NCBI GenBank assembly: GCA_964529325.1
Contig: CAZGWH010000004.1
Span: 1 to 64,000, forward strand
Length of the DNA stretch: 64,000 nucleotides
From: GCA-2689995 sp964529325
Lineage (GTDB): Bacteria; Fidelibacterota; Marinisomatia; SCGC-AAA003-L08; GCA-2689995
Direction: 5' to 3'
Positions 16,347-24,765 of this stretch are shown piece after piece. A program made the translations under genes and the position numbers. Below the pieces are notes generated by a model. That model worked only from the letters and a program-made list of their open reading frames with translations. It ran no database searches and had not been told where the DNA came from. Positions within the stretch are counted from its first letter, which is position 1; each line of letters starts with the position of its first letter.

Positions 16347-17028
16347 TAAGTCAAAAAAAGCAATTGCAATTATCCCAGCACGAGGTGGAAGTAAGGGAAT
16401 CCTTGGGAAAAATATTAAATTGTTTAATGGGAAACCGTTAATTAATTATTCTATTGAATATGCTTTAAAGTCGGAGTTGATTTGTGATGTTTTTGTAACA
16501 ACGGATAATCATGAAATTGCTGAAATATCAGAAAAAGCAGGTGCTAAAATAATTTTGCGACCCGATGAAATTTCTGGCGATACTGCCACAACAGAATCAG
16601 CAATTGAACATGCGTTAACACAAATTAATTCTAATCCTGAATTAGTTGTATTATTGCAGGCAACAAGTCCATTACGACCTAATAATAGTTTATCTAAAAT
16701 TATTGAACATTTTAGTAATAAAAAACTTGATTCATTATTAACAATTAGCCCAACACATCGGTTTTTTTGGGAAATAAAAAATGAAATTGCAATAGCAAAT
16801 TATGATTATATAAATAGACCACGACGACAGGATATGAAAGAAAATGATATAAAGTATATTGAAAATGGTTCAGTTTATATTTTTACAAAAATGAACTTTA
16901 AAAAATCAAAAAATCGATTAGGAGGAAAAATAGGCTATTATATTTTTCCTGAAGAGTACTCATTTGAAATTGATTCAATTAATGATTGGATCTTGTTAGA
17001 GCAAATTGCACAACAAATTAAAAATTAA
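16339..17028 (+). CDS. neuA: CMP-N-acylneuraminate cytidylyltransferase (CMP-sialic acid synthetase)
   Basis: The 229 residues are normal for a single-domain NeuA. The P-loop-like IPARGGSKGILGKN (about residues 12-25), LLQATSPLRPNNSL, and a final FEIDSINDW match CMP-sugar synthetases of nonulosonic acids. It activates Neu5Ac, KDN or a legionaminic/pseudaminic-type sugar as the CMP derivative. Overlap with the sialyltransferase-like gene is 8 nt, and NeuB follows after 14 nt. The exact sugar is not readable from this sequence. Confidence 0.9.
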   Translation: MINKSKKAIAIIPARGGSKGILGKNIKLFNGKPLINYSIEYALKSELICDVFVTTDNHEIAEISEKAGAKIILRPDEISGDTATTESAIEHALTQINSNPELVVLLQATSPLRPNNSLSKIIEHFSNKKLDSLLTISPTHRFFWEIKNEIAIANYDYINRPRRQDMKENDIKYIENGSVYIFTKMNFKKSKNRLGGKIGYYIFPEEYSFEIDSINDWILLEQIAQQIKN

Positions 17029-17042
17029 AAGATGGAAATAAA

Positions 17043-18101
17043 ATGAACAGAGAGTTTAAGATACATAATAAAACAATTACGGAATCTTCTTCAGCATTTA
17101 TAATTGCAGAAATTGGAATAAATCATCAAGGTGATGTAGATATTGCAAAAAAATTAATCCTTCAGGCAAAAGAATGCGGTGCAGATGCTGTTAAATTTCA
17201 AAAACGATCAATATCAAGGATTTTGACAAAAGAAGGCTTAGAAATGCCCTATGATAATCGAAATAGTTTTGGTAAAACATATGGTGAACATAAACATGCT
17301 CTTGAATTATCTGAACATGATTATGTAGAATTAAAAGATTTTACAGATAAAAATGGATTATATTTTTCAGCATCAGGTTGGGATGAAGAAAGTATTGATT
17401 TTTTATTAAGTATTGATGTCCCATTTTTTAAAATGGCATCAGCAGATTTATCAAATTTTCCATTACTCATACATACTGCTAAAACAGGTAAACCAATGAT
17501 TCTCTCAACAGGAATGGCAGATATGGAATTGGTTAAAAATGCGGTATCATTAATTTCTGAATTTAATCAAAATATTGCAATTATGCAGTGTACTTCCACA
17601 TATCCTGCTCAGTTTAATGAGATTAATTTAAATGTAATTAAGACTTATCAGGCTGAATTTCCTAATTCAATTATTGGATATTCGGGACACGAGCTAGGAA
17701 TTGCAATTCCTGGGGTTGCCTTCGCTTTGGGTGCGAGAATAATTGAGAGGCATTTTACATTGGATAGAACAATGAAAGGTGGAGATCATGCGGCATCTTT
17801 AGAGCCACATGGTTTTGCTAAAATGGTGAGAGATATTGGGCATATTCAAAGTGCGATGGGAATTAGTGAAAAGAAAATGCAGGTATCTGAAAAACCAATT
17901 TTTAAAAAATTAGCTAAAAGTATTGTTACTGCAAAAGATATTCAACAAGGTGAAATAATTACAATGGATATGGTTACAACTAAGGGGCCGGGTTCAGGCA
18001 TTTCTCCTACAAAAATGAATTTGCTAATAGGTAAAAAACTGAATAAAATGGTAGCAAATGATATGGTTATAAAAGAAGAAGATGTGAATTGGAATTCTTA
18101 A
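17043..18101 (+). CDS. neuB: N-acetylneuraminate (or related nonulosonate) synthase
   Basis: The 352 residues comprise a TIM-barrel NeuB domain (AEIGINHQGD, GADAVKFQKR, FKMASADLSN, LSTGMA, CTSTYPA, GYSGHE, ERHFTLD) and a C-terminal SAF/antifreeze-like domain (from about residue 290). It condenses phosphoenolpyruvate with an N-acyl-mannosamine-type sugar or its 6-phosphate. The next gene is a HAD phosphatase, which favours the 9-phosphate route known from KDN synthesis in Bacteroides, rather than the direct Neu5Ac route. No ManNAc epimerase (NeuC) is in the window. A GATGGA site precedes the ATG. Confidence 0.92.
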   Translation: MNREFKIHNKTITESSSAFIIAEIGINHQGDVDIAKKLILQAKECGADAVKFQKRSISRILTKEGLEMPYDNRNSFGKTYGEHKHALELSEHDYVELKDFTDKNGLYFSASGWDEESIDFLLSIDVPFFKMASADLSNFPLLIHTAKTGKPMILSTGMADMELVKNAVSLISEFNQNIAIMQCTSTYPAQFNEINLNVIKTYQAEFPNSIIGYSGHELGIAIPGVAFALGARIIERHFTLDRTMKGGDHAASLEPHGFAKMVRDIGHIQSAMGISEKKMQVSEKPIFKKLAKSIVTAKDIQQGEIITMDMVTTKGPGSGISPTKMNLLIGKKLNKMVANDMVIKEEDVNWNS

Positions 18102-18586
18102 TGTCAATAAAAGAAAAAGCAAAAAAAATTAAACTTATAGGAACGGATATTGATGGTGTTTGGACAGATGGTACAATGTATTATTCTCCTGAAGGCGATT
18201 TTATGAAAGCATTTTCAACTTATGATGGTATGGCAGTTCAAATAGCAAAAGAACATGGATTTGATATTTTAATTATGACGGGTGAAAACTCAGAAATGGT
18301 GAAGAGAAGAGCTGAAAAATTAAATATTGATAAAGTATATTTTGGTGAAAAAGAAAAGTTAAAAAGATTGAAATATATATGTTCTCGATTTGAATATAGT
18401 TTAGATGAAATTGCATATATTGGGGATGATATTAATGATTTAGAAGTTTTGAATGAAGTTGGATTATCGGGTATGCCATCTTCAAGCCCAATATTAAATG
18501 AATTTTCACCAGATATTGTTACAAAAAAGGGTGGTGGTGAAGGCGCATTTAGAGAATTTGTAGATCACATAATAAAATTCAAATAG
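18101..18586 (+). CDS. KdsC-like HAD phosphatase (nonulosonate 9-phosphate or Kdo 8-phosphate)
   Basis: The protein has 161 residues from ATG 18101, which overlaps the neuB stop by one base (TAATG); a TTG at 18089 would add four residues. The HAD nucleophile motif TDIDGVWTDG, motif II IMTGENS, and IGDDINDLEVL match the small tetrameric C0-type KdsC family. KdsC removes phosphate from Kdo-8-P, while close relatives in sialic acid operons act on KDN-9-P or Neu5Ac-9-P. The tight coupling to neuB favours the latter, but a Kdo role cannot be excluded. It is the last gene of the 8988-18586 operon. Confidence 0.85.
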   Translation: MSIKEKAKKIKLIGTDIDGVWTDGTMYYSPEGDFMKAFSTYDGMAVQIAKEHGFDILIMTGENSEMVKRRAEKLNIDKVYFGEKEKLKRLKYICSRFEYSLDEIAYIGDDINDLEVLNEVGLSGMPSSSPILNEFSPDIVTKKGGGEGAFREFVDHIIKFK

Positions 18587-18763
18587 CTATTCTACCATAA
18601 TCATCATTAATCCATAACCTAAAAAGCTAAAAAACATTAACGCAAGAATGTAAATTTGGTATTTTAATTTTGACCAACCAAATTTTTTTTGACTAAATTC
18701 ATGCCATAATGAAACAATTGTGGCTAAAATAATCAATCCAAAAAATACCCATATTAAATCCAT
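18587..18763 (-). CDS. Tiny two-helix membrane protein
   Basis: This 58-residue frame starts with ATG at 18763, directly after the stop of the 71-residue membrane gene (no spacing), and stops at TAG 18587-18589, next to the convergent KdsC-like gene. Two hydrophobic helices are clear: IWVFFGLIILATIVSL (about 4-19) and IYILALMFFSFLGYGLMM (about 37-54), separated by a short basic segment. The function is unknown. Its position as the fourth gene after the selenoprotein lipoprotein suggests a membrane complex, which is inference. Confidence 0.65.
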   Translation of the reverse strand: MDLIWVFFGLIILATIVSLWHEFSQKKFGWSKLKYQIYILALMFFSFLGYGLMMIMVE

Positions 18764-18979
18764 TTAATCTTCATCCATTGAATTATTTTTTGATTTTTGA
18801 ACACCGATATGATTTGAAATTCCATCAATCTTTTTTTCTAATTGGTCAATTTTTTCGTCCGTATTATCATCTTGATAAATAAAATTAAAAAAGAAACGCC
18901 AAATACACCACATTAAAAAATTCCCGAGTAAAAAGCCTAATCCAATTGTGAATAAATTTTGAGAGAGATATTCAATCAT
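18764..18979 (-). CDS. Small single-pass membrane protein with coiled-coil tail
   Basis: The protein has 71 residues. One membrane helix (LFTIGLGFLLGNFLMWCIW, about residues 9-27) is followed by an acidic/basic coiled-coil-like stretch, DEKIDQLEKKIDGISNHI. The ATG overlaps the MORN-gene stop by 4 nt (ATGA) and the next gene starts right after its stop, so it is firmly in the selenoprotein-MORN operon. No family is recognised. Confidence 0.7.
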   Translation of the reverse strand: MIEYLSQNLFTIGLGFLLGNFLMWCIWRFFFNFIYQDDNTDEKIDQLEKKIDGISNHIGVQKSKNNSMDED

Positions 18980-19602
18980 TTATCATAATTCTTTTCAACT
19001 TGAACTCGACCATCTTCACCATACCAAATCCAACTTCCAATCTTTTTTGAGTCCTTATATTGACCATATGCTTTTAATTTTGTGTTCTCATGATATTCAA
19101 CATATTTACCTTGAATAAAACCCAATTGATACATTTTTTTTGATTTTACATTTCCATTTTCATAGAATTCGGTACAAACTCCATCCTCTTCCCCAGGTTT
19201 AGGGTTTCCAATAATTTGTATTGTTCCTATTTCATTCATCCATTTTAACTGATCAATAACACTTCCTTTTTTATAGGTAACCTCAGTTTTTAATTTTCCG
19301 TTTTCATAGAATTCAGTCCATGTACCTTCTCGCTTTGAGGATTTATAGAATTCTTTTTGTTTAATTTTTCCATTTTCATGAAAATATTCCCAATAGCCTG
19401 TTTTATTTCCTTTATCAAAACTGCCTCTTGATTTTAAATTTCCATTTTCAAAATAAGTTGTCCATACTCCAATTTTCATCCCTTTCTTTACTTTACCGAC
19501 AACCATTTTACAGCCATTTTTATAATTTAATTGATGCAGACCATTTTTTAATTTTGAATCATTTGATTTACTAAAAAAATTAATTATATCTCCAAATCCC
19601 AA
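18976..19602 (-). CDS. MORN/YwqK-type repeat protein coupled to the UxxC selenoprotein
   Basis: The protein has 208 residues with about eight repeats such as GVWTTYFENGNL, GYWEYFHENGKI and GTWTEFYENGKL, the MORN-variant/YwqK pattern. It has no signal peptide. It aligns along its length with the protein at 1945-2580, including the N-terminal NFFS element and the closing IWYGEDGR (GIWFWYDEDR there). The start is TTG at 19602, one base after the selenoprotein stop, with its AGGAG site inside that gene's last codons, so the two are translationally coupled. The role is unknown: repeat scaffolds of this type often bind lipids or proteins. The repeated pairing with a selenoprotein is the notable point. 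Confidence 0.85.
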   Translation of the reverse strand: MGFGDIINFFSKSNDSKLKNGLHQLNYKNGCKMVVGKVKKGMKIGVWTTYFENGNLKSRGSFDKGNKTGYWEYFHENGKIKQKEFYKSSKREGTWTEFYENGKLKTEVTYKKGSVIDQLKWMNEIGTIQIIGNPKPGEEDGVCTEFYENGNVKSKKMYQLGFIQGKYVEYHENTKLKAYGQYKDSKKIGSWIWYGEDGRVQVEKNYDK

Positions 19603-19603
19603 T

Positions 19604-20164
19604 TTATACTCCTGATTGGTTTAATAAATTATTTACTTTATTGCGAATAAGATATTCATCAAATTCTTGAGTTAAATTCACTTTTCCTGAATATTTTCCC
19701 TCTTTAGATATAAAATATAAATCTCTATTGATAGCTTCCCATGAATTCCAAATATCATTATTATTTATATCTTTCACCCAAGGTGTAATTTTATTATCGG
19801 TTATTTCTGAAATTGATGTAAAATTATTTTGTCCTATTCCAATGACCATTACTTCATCCGTATTACTCACAATATTATGGTATTCTTCAAAAATTTGATA
19901 AACTAAACCGAACCGATTTATACATGTACTTCAGGTTTCATTATTCGTAAAATAAATTAAAACTACTTTTCCTAAATAATCTTGTGGTCCAATATAATTT
20001 CCAAAGGATGTAGAATTTAGGTTTATATCTTTTAAAGAAAAAGATAAAACTTCACCATTTTCAATGATATTATTTTTAGGCGGATTTAATGATTCACAAG
20101 CTGTAAAGTAGAAAGTGATAAAGAATAGAAGAAAAAAAGTTTTAATTATTTTTATTTTATTCAT
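19604..20164 (-). CDS. Selenocysteine redoxin lipoprotein with UxxC active site
   Basis: The frame runs from ATG 20164 to TAA 19604-19606, giving 186 residues if TGA 19931-19933 (codon 78) is selenocysteine. An N-terminal hydrophobic segment ends in a lipobox, YFTAC (Cys23), so it is probably a lipoprotein outside the cytoplasmic membrane. A thioredoxin-like fold follows: FSLKDINLNS, GKVVLIYFT, then NNETUSTC (Sec78, Cys81) at the usual place of the CxxC motif, then VMVIGIGQNN. The sequence on both sides of the TGA remains coding in one frame and belongs to one fold. A SECIS-like hairpin lies 10 nt after the TGA. It is likely a redox enzyme acting on envelope thiols or peroxides; the substrate is unknown. 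Without recoding it would appear as two broken genes. Confidence 0.87.
19904..19920 (-). promoter_or_regulatory. Candidate bacterial SECIS hairpin of the UxxC selenoprotein
   Basis: Ten nucleotides after the TGA, TAAATC (19920-19915) pairs with GGTTTA (19909-19904), including one G-U pair, around loop GGTTC. The size and place are very close to the apical 17-nt hairpin of E. coli fdhF, which begins 11 nt after its UGA and has a GGUC-type loop. This is the better of the two SECIS candidates in the window. Confidence 0.7.
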
Positions 20165-20185
20165 TTGTGAGAGAATAAGAATAAT

Positions 20186-20214
20186 ATAAAAAAGGCGTTC
20201 AGTTGAACGCCTTT
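20186..20214 (-). terminator. Rho-independent terminator after gdhA
   Basis: A perfect 10-bp stem, AAAGGCGTTC / GAACGCCTTT (20191-20200 and 20205-20214), has a 4-base loop. Read on the minus strand it is followed by a T-rich tract. It lies 22 bases past the gdhA stop and before the selenoprotein gene on the same strand, so the two are separate transcripts. Confidence 0.9.
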
Positions 20215-20235
20215 AATATCTATTGGATTAATGAT

Positions 20236-21573
20236 TTAAACAACACCTTGGTCAAGCATTGCATCTGCAACTTTTATAAAGCCAGCAATATTTGCACCTT
20301 TTACATAGTTCGTGAAATTATTGTCTGAACCATATTTAGTACATTGACTATGAATATCTTTCATGATTCCTTTGAGTTTCTCATCAACTTCTTTACGACT
20401 CCAACGAATACGCATTGCATTTTGTGACATTTCTAGTCCTGAAACTGCAACCCCGCCTGCATTTGCTGCTTTTCCTGGTCCAAAAAGAATTTTATTATCT
20501 AAAAATATATCAACAGCACTGGCATCACTTGGCATATTTGCACCTTCGGCGACAGCTATACATCCATTTTTAACTAATAATTTTGCATCATTTTCATCAA
20601 TTTCATTTTGAGTTGCACAGGGAAGCGCGACATCACATTTAATTGACCAAGGTCGTTCTCCTTTTTTATATTCAGCTCCAAATTGGTCTGCATATTCAGA
20701 AATTCGTCCTCTGCGATTATTTTTTAAATCCATAATCCATTGTAGCTTTTCAGAATTAATTCCATTCTTATCATAAATAGTTCCGCCTGAATCAGATAAA
20801 CTGACTACTTTACCACCGAGCTCAATACATTTTTCTGTAGCAAATTGTGCAACATTTCCTGAACCACTTATAGCTATTGTTTTATTTTTTAATGATTCAC
20901 CATTTGAGTTTAACATATATTCTGAAAAATATACGCACCCATATCCAGTGGCTTCTGGTCGGATTAAACTTCCTCCCCAATTAAGACCTTTACCTGTAAG
21001 TACGCCTGTAAATTCATTTCTAAGTCTTTTATATTGACCAAACATATAACCAATTTCACGACCACCTACTCCAATATCACCAGCAGGGACATCAGTCATT
21101 GGTCCAATATGGCGAGATAATTCGGTCATAAAACTTTGACAAAAACTCATCACTTCATTCTCAGATTTACCCTTTGGATCAAAATCAGAACCACCTTTTC
21201 CACCACCCATTGGAAGTGTCGTCAAGCTATTTTTGAATATTTGTTCAAATCCTAGAAATTTAAGAATACTCAAATTCACAGATGGATGAAACCGCAAACC
21301 ACCCTTATATGGTCCAATTGCTGAATTAAATTCTACACGATAACCACGATTTGTCATCACTTCCCCTCTATCGTTTCTCCATGGAACTCTAAAAATTATT
21401 ACTCTTTCGGGTTCGGTAATTCGTTCCAAAATATTTGAATGAAGATAATGCGGATTATCTTGTAAATAATCCCAAATTGATTCAACTACTTCTTTTACGG
21501 CTTGAAAATATTCAGGCTGTGCAGTATTTCTTGAAGATAATTTATCCATAAACTCATCGACTGAGTTATACAT
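20236..21573 (-). CDS. gdhA: Glutamate dehydrogenase, hexameric NADP-type
   Basis: The 445 residues match the small hexameric class. The catalytic-lysine motif PMGGGKGGSDFDPKG (Lys126) and substrate motif GPYKGGLRFHPSVN lie in the N-terminal domain. The Rossmann domain has IAISGSGNVAQF (about residues 231-242), with Ser-Asp-Ser (LSDSGG) after the second strand, which fits NADP use. It converts 2-oxoglutarate and ammonium to glutamate in the cytoplasm. An AGGAG site precedes the ATG, a strong terminator follows, and a conserved upstream element is shared with the PFOR operon. It is transcribed alone. Confidence 0.96.
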   Translation of the reverse strand: MYNSVDEFMDKLSSRNTAQPEYFQAVKEVVESIWDYLQDNPHYLHSNILERITEPERVIIFRVPWRNDRGEVMTNRGYRVEFNSAIGPYKGGLRFHPSVNLSILKFLGFEQIFKNSLTTLPMGGGKGGSDFDPKGKSENEVMSFCQSFMTELSRHIGPMTDVPAGDIGVGGREIGYMFGQYKRLRNEFTGVLTGKGLNWGGSLIRPEATGYGCVYFSEYMLNSNGESLKNKTIAISGSGNVAQFATEKCIELGGKVVSLSDSGGTIYDKNGINSEKLQWIMDLKNNRRGRISEYADQFGAEYKKGERPWSIKCDVALPCATQNEIDENDAKLLVKNGCIAVAEGANMPSDASAVDIFLDNKILFGPGKAANAGGVAVSGLEMSQNAMRIRWSRKEVDEKLKGIMKDIHSQCTKYGSDNNFTNYVKGANIAGFIKVADAMLDQGVV

Positions 21574-21586
21574 TTGTACTCCTATA

Positions 21587-21620
21587 ATTATGATTAAGTG
21601 TCATTGTCGGTTATTGGAAA
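21587..21620 (-). promoter_or_regulatory. Conserved upstream element of gdhA (shared with PFOR)
   Basis: On the minus strand the region reads ATAACCGACAA, then three bases, CAC, then ATAAT about 12 bases from the core. The same 11-base core with CAC at identical spacing occurs before the PFOR operon at 28922-28956. It ends 14 bases upstream of the gdhA start codon, so it covers promoter or operator space. Whether it is a promoter for an unusual sigma factor or a regulator site is not known. Confidence 0.5.
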
Positions 21621-21824
21621 TCTCGGGTGAAAATTCCATTTATTTTCATTGTGATATTTAAATTAATTCCTGTTTTATTTAAAATAGTACCAATAAAATA
21701 TGGTATAAATTACACATTAATATTTATTTGTCTCAAATGCTATAAATCAATTCAAGTTATTTTTATGCACAGTAAAAATCTCGTATTTTTAACCCCTAAT
21801 TAAACCAAAGGAAATGACTAATTA

Positions 21825-23186
21825 ATGGATATTCCAGTAAAAGAAAGTAAACTAAAAGATTTTATAAAAAATCCAAAAAGTGCATTGTGGAAACTTGCAT
21901 TACCAATGATGGCAGGGATGTCTGTTCAATCTATTTATATGCTTGTAGATACGGCATTTATAGGGCATTGGGTAGGGGGTGATGCATTGGCTTCATTAGG
22001 ATATATTTTTCCAATATTCTTTATTATATTAGGAATCACATTTGGTTTAGGAACAGGCGTAACAACTGTAATTGCCCAATTTATTGGTGCAGAAGATAAA
22101 GAATCAGCCGATAATTCTGCTGAACATTCCATATTATTGGCGAGTTTTTTAGGTTTATTTATTCTCATTGGGGGGAACATTTTTGGTGCAAAAATATTAG
22201 CACTTCAAGGTGCAACTGGTCAAGCATTAGGTTATGCAAATGAATATTTTCCAATCATGCTTATCGGTTCTGTATTTATGGTTTTTGCAGTTTTCTTTCG
22301 TTCTATTTTATCGGGTGAAGGCGATAATAAAATGCCAATGATGGTTTTGGGTATTGGAACTGTTCTTAATATTATTTTAGACCCTATATTTATTAATTAT
22401 TATGGAATTAAAGGCGCTGCAATTGCAACAATGATAAGCCAAATTATTGTATGTTTAATTTTTATCTACATGATGTTTTTTAAAAAACATTCCTATATTA
22501 CATTCGCATTAAAAGATTTTTCATTTAAAACTTCTATTTTTTCAAAAATATTTAAACTTGGAATTCCTGCATCGCTTTCAATGGTCATTATTTCAATGGG
22601 GGCTATTTTATTTAATAAAATTTTAGATTCAACAGATGCAGTTGCGGCATATCAAACTGCTGGTAGGTTAGAACATATGTTCTTTCTTCCAATAATTTCA
22701 ATTGCCCATGCATTGGTAACATTAACGGGGATGTTTTATGGTGCAAAAAGAATTGACTTATTAAATGAAGTTATATATTATGGGTTAAAAGTGGGGTTAG
22801 GATTTTCATTTATATTTGCAACTATTTTCTATTTTTTATCTGCACCCATGATAGGTTGGTTTACTGAATCACAAGAAATTATTAATATTGGATCAAATTA
22901 TTTTCATGTACTCATTTTTGCATTTCCATTAATAACAATTGGAATGACAAGTAGTCGAATTATGCAAGGAATGGGGTTTGCTACTCCGATGTTAATTATT
23001 ACATTAATGCGGGTTATATTAATTAGTGGTCCGCTTGCTTGGTATTTTACTCGAATTTTATATAAGCCAATTGAATTTGTTTGGTATTCAATGTTAATTT
23101 CAGCGGTTTTTTCATCAGTAACCGCATTTATTTGGATGAGGAAAATTATATCAAGAAGTCTAATTGAAAAAAATATTATAGCATAA
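21825..23186 (+). CDS. MATE-family efflux transporter
   Basis: The protein has 453 residues and twelve predicted membrane helices in two homologous halves. LALPMMAGMSVQSIYMLVDT at the start of helix 1 and LGIPASLSMVIISMG opening the second half are typical MATE halves, and FRSILSGEGDNKMPM matches the family signature in the loop after helix 4. It exports cationic drugs or metabolites by Na+ or H+ antiport; the substrate is unknown. A good AAAGGAAA site lies upstream. The stop overlaps the start of a secreted esterase gene by one base (TAATG), an odd pairing that probably reflects packing. Confidence 0.93.
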   Translation: MDIPVKESKLKDFIKNPKSALWKLALPMMAGMSVQSIYMLVDTAFIGHWVGGDALASLGYIFPIFFIILGITFGLGTGVTTVIAQFIGAEDKESADNSAEHSILLASFLGLFILIGGNIFGAKILALQGATGQALGYANEYFPIMLIGSVFMVFAVFFRSILSGEGDNKMPMMVLGIGTVLNIILDPIFINYYGIKGAAIATMISQIIVCLIFIYMMFFKKHSYITFALKDFSFKTSIFSKIFKLGIPASLSMVIISMGAILFNKILDSTDAVAAYQTAGRLEHMFFLPIISIAHALVTLTGMFYGAKRIDLLNEVIYYGLKVGLGFSFIFATIFYFLSAPMIGWFTESQEIINIGSNYFHVLIFAFPLITIGMTSSRIMQGMGFATPMLIITLMRVILISGPLAWYFTRILYKPIEFVWYSMLISAVFSSVTAFIWMRKIISRSLIEKNIIA

Positions 23187-24577
23187 TGAGAATAATATTT
23201 GGGATTATTTTTTCAATTTTGTTTTCTCAAGAAATATTAACGGAATATCTTGTAATAAATGGTGATACTCTAGATAATTTTGTTTATCAAATTCCAGAAC
23301 AATCTGATAATGACTTAGCACCTTTACTTGTTGTTTTTCATCAATGGAATGGTTCTGCAATGTCAACGACATATACACAATTTGATGAAGAAGCATTTAA
23401 TCGTGGATGGTATTTTTTATCACCATGGGGAGGCTCAGGAAATAATTATAATCATCAACAGGCTCAATTTTTGTGGGAACAGGAAATTTTATGGATAATG
23501 GATCGATTTAATATAGATTCTAAGCGAATATATATGGTGGGAGGATCAATGGGAGGTGCATCAGGAGCAATATATGCAAATAATCATTTAGACCCAACTC
23601 AACCAATGATTTCTGCAACGGCATCTGCTTCTGGAATTCTTGATTGTGAACGGCGATACGATGAAATGGATGGTAATAATAGTATGATGGAATGGTTTGG
23701 TGGAACTCCAGCTGATTTTCCATTTGAATACCACCGAAATAGTGTTGTTTTTTTTGATGATTTAAATCAAAGTATGCATTTTAATTTACAACATACACCG
23801 ATTTATTTGGACTTTGGTGCAACGGAAGCACACCGTGGTCATGCCGAAGATTTATATGAAATATTAATCGGTTATAATCAAAATATGTGGATTGAAACTG
23901 AACCTGAAAATGGACATGGTTTTTCGGTTATTGATGAAATTCATGCTTGTAATTGGTTAAGTCAATTTGAATTAATTGATAATCCTGAAAATGTAAATGT
24001 AAAATTAGATGAACCGGTTAGAGCTTATTGGATTGAAGCGTTAAACCAATATGATGAGAATAATTTTATTTCATTAGAATTTGAAAAAGAATTTACTTCA
24101 AATAATGGAATTGGATTAGATAATAAACTTATAATTTCAATAGAACAATTTGAAAATACAGATTCTTTAATTTTACATATTATGGATGAATGGATTGATC
24201 GAATTCAGTTTGATTGTAGCGAAGAATTTGAAAATAAAGTAATTGGAATTACAGGGCATTTCATAGAATATTTAGAAAATTATCAAATCATAAATGGGTG
24301 GGAACCACAACAATTTCCAAATACAGGTGATGTAATTTGGGTTAATTCTAATGAATCTTTCTGTGGTGGCGAAAATTTATATTTTGAATTCTTTTATTCA
24401 ACAGTAGATGTAAATGCCAACGGGGTTTGGGATATTAATGATATTCTTTTGTCTGTTAATTTTATTTTAGGAAATGAAGATTTAACTGCTTTACAGCAAT
24501 ATTTTGCTGATTTAAACGAAGATAATTTAATAAATATTGTTGATTTATTATTAATGGTTGAAATTATATTAGAATAA
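23186..24577 (+). CDS. Secreted alpha/beta-hydrolase (esterase) with C-terminal dockerin-like domain
   Basis: The protein has 463 residues with a short signal peptide ending near FSQ. An alpha/beta-hydrolase fold carries the nucleophile elbow GGSMGGAS (Ser121) and a late His in NGHGFS, with LLVVFHQWNG as the oxyanion region. It resembles feruloyl esterase/PHB depolymerase-type enzymes. Residues 407-463 hold two EF-hand-like dockerin repeats, DVNANGVWDINDILLSVNFI and DLNEDNLINIVDLLLMVEII. Dockerins bind cohesin domains; a cohesin-like domain lies in the surface protein at 31538. The middle section (about 275-400) is not recognised. The ester substrate is unknown. Confidence 0.82.
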   Translation: MRIIFGIIFSILFSQEILTEYLVINGDTLDNFVYQIPEQSDNDLAPLLVVFHQWNGSAMSTTYTQFDEEAFNRGWYFLSPWGGSGNNYNHQQAQFLWEQEILWIMDRFNIDSKRIYMVGGSMGGASGAIYANNHLDPTQPMISATASASGILDCERRYDEMDGNNSMMEWFGGTPADFPFEYHRNSVVFFDDLNQSMHFNLQHTPIYLDFGATEAHRGHAEDLYEILIGYNQNMWIETEPENGHGFSVIDEIHACNWLSQFELIDNPENVNVKLDEPVRAYWIEALNQYDENNFISLEFEKEFTSNNGIGLDNKLIISIEQFENTDSLILHIMDEWIDRIQFDCSEEFENKVIGITGHFIEYLENYQIINGWEPQQFPNTGDVIWVNSNESFCGGENLYFEFFYSTVDVNANGVWDINDILLSVNFILGNEDLTALQQYFADLNEDNLINIVDLLLMVEIILE

Positions 24578-24765
24578 AAATTAGATATATAGATAAAATT
24601 GTTAACTGTAAGTCGTAAGATGAAATGGCATATATTAAGAAAAAGGTGCTTGGGAAATTAAATTATCTTTAGTTTGCATTTTAAGGTTTAAAAATGCACA
24701 AAATTTTAATTCTCGAGTTGATAATGATGAAAACTGTTTATGAATATTCTAATAATTACTCTAAT

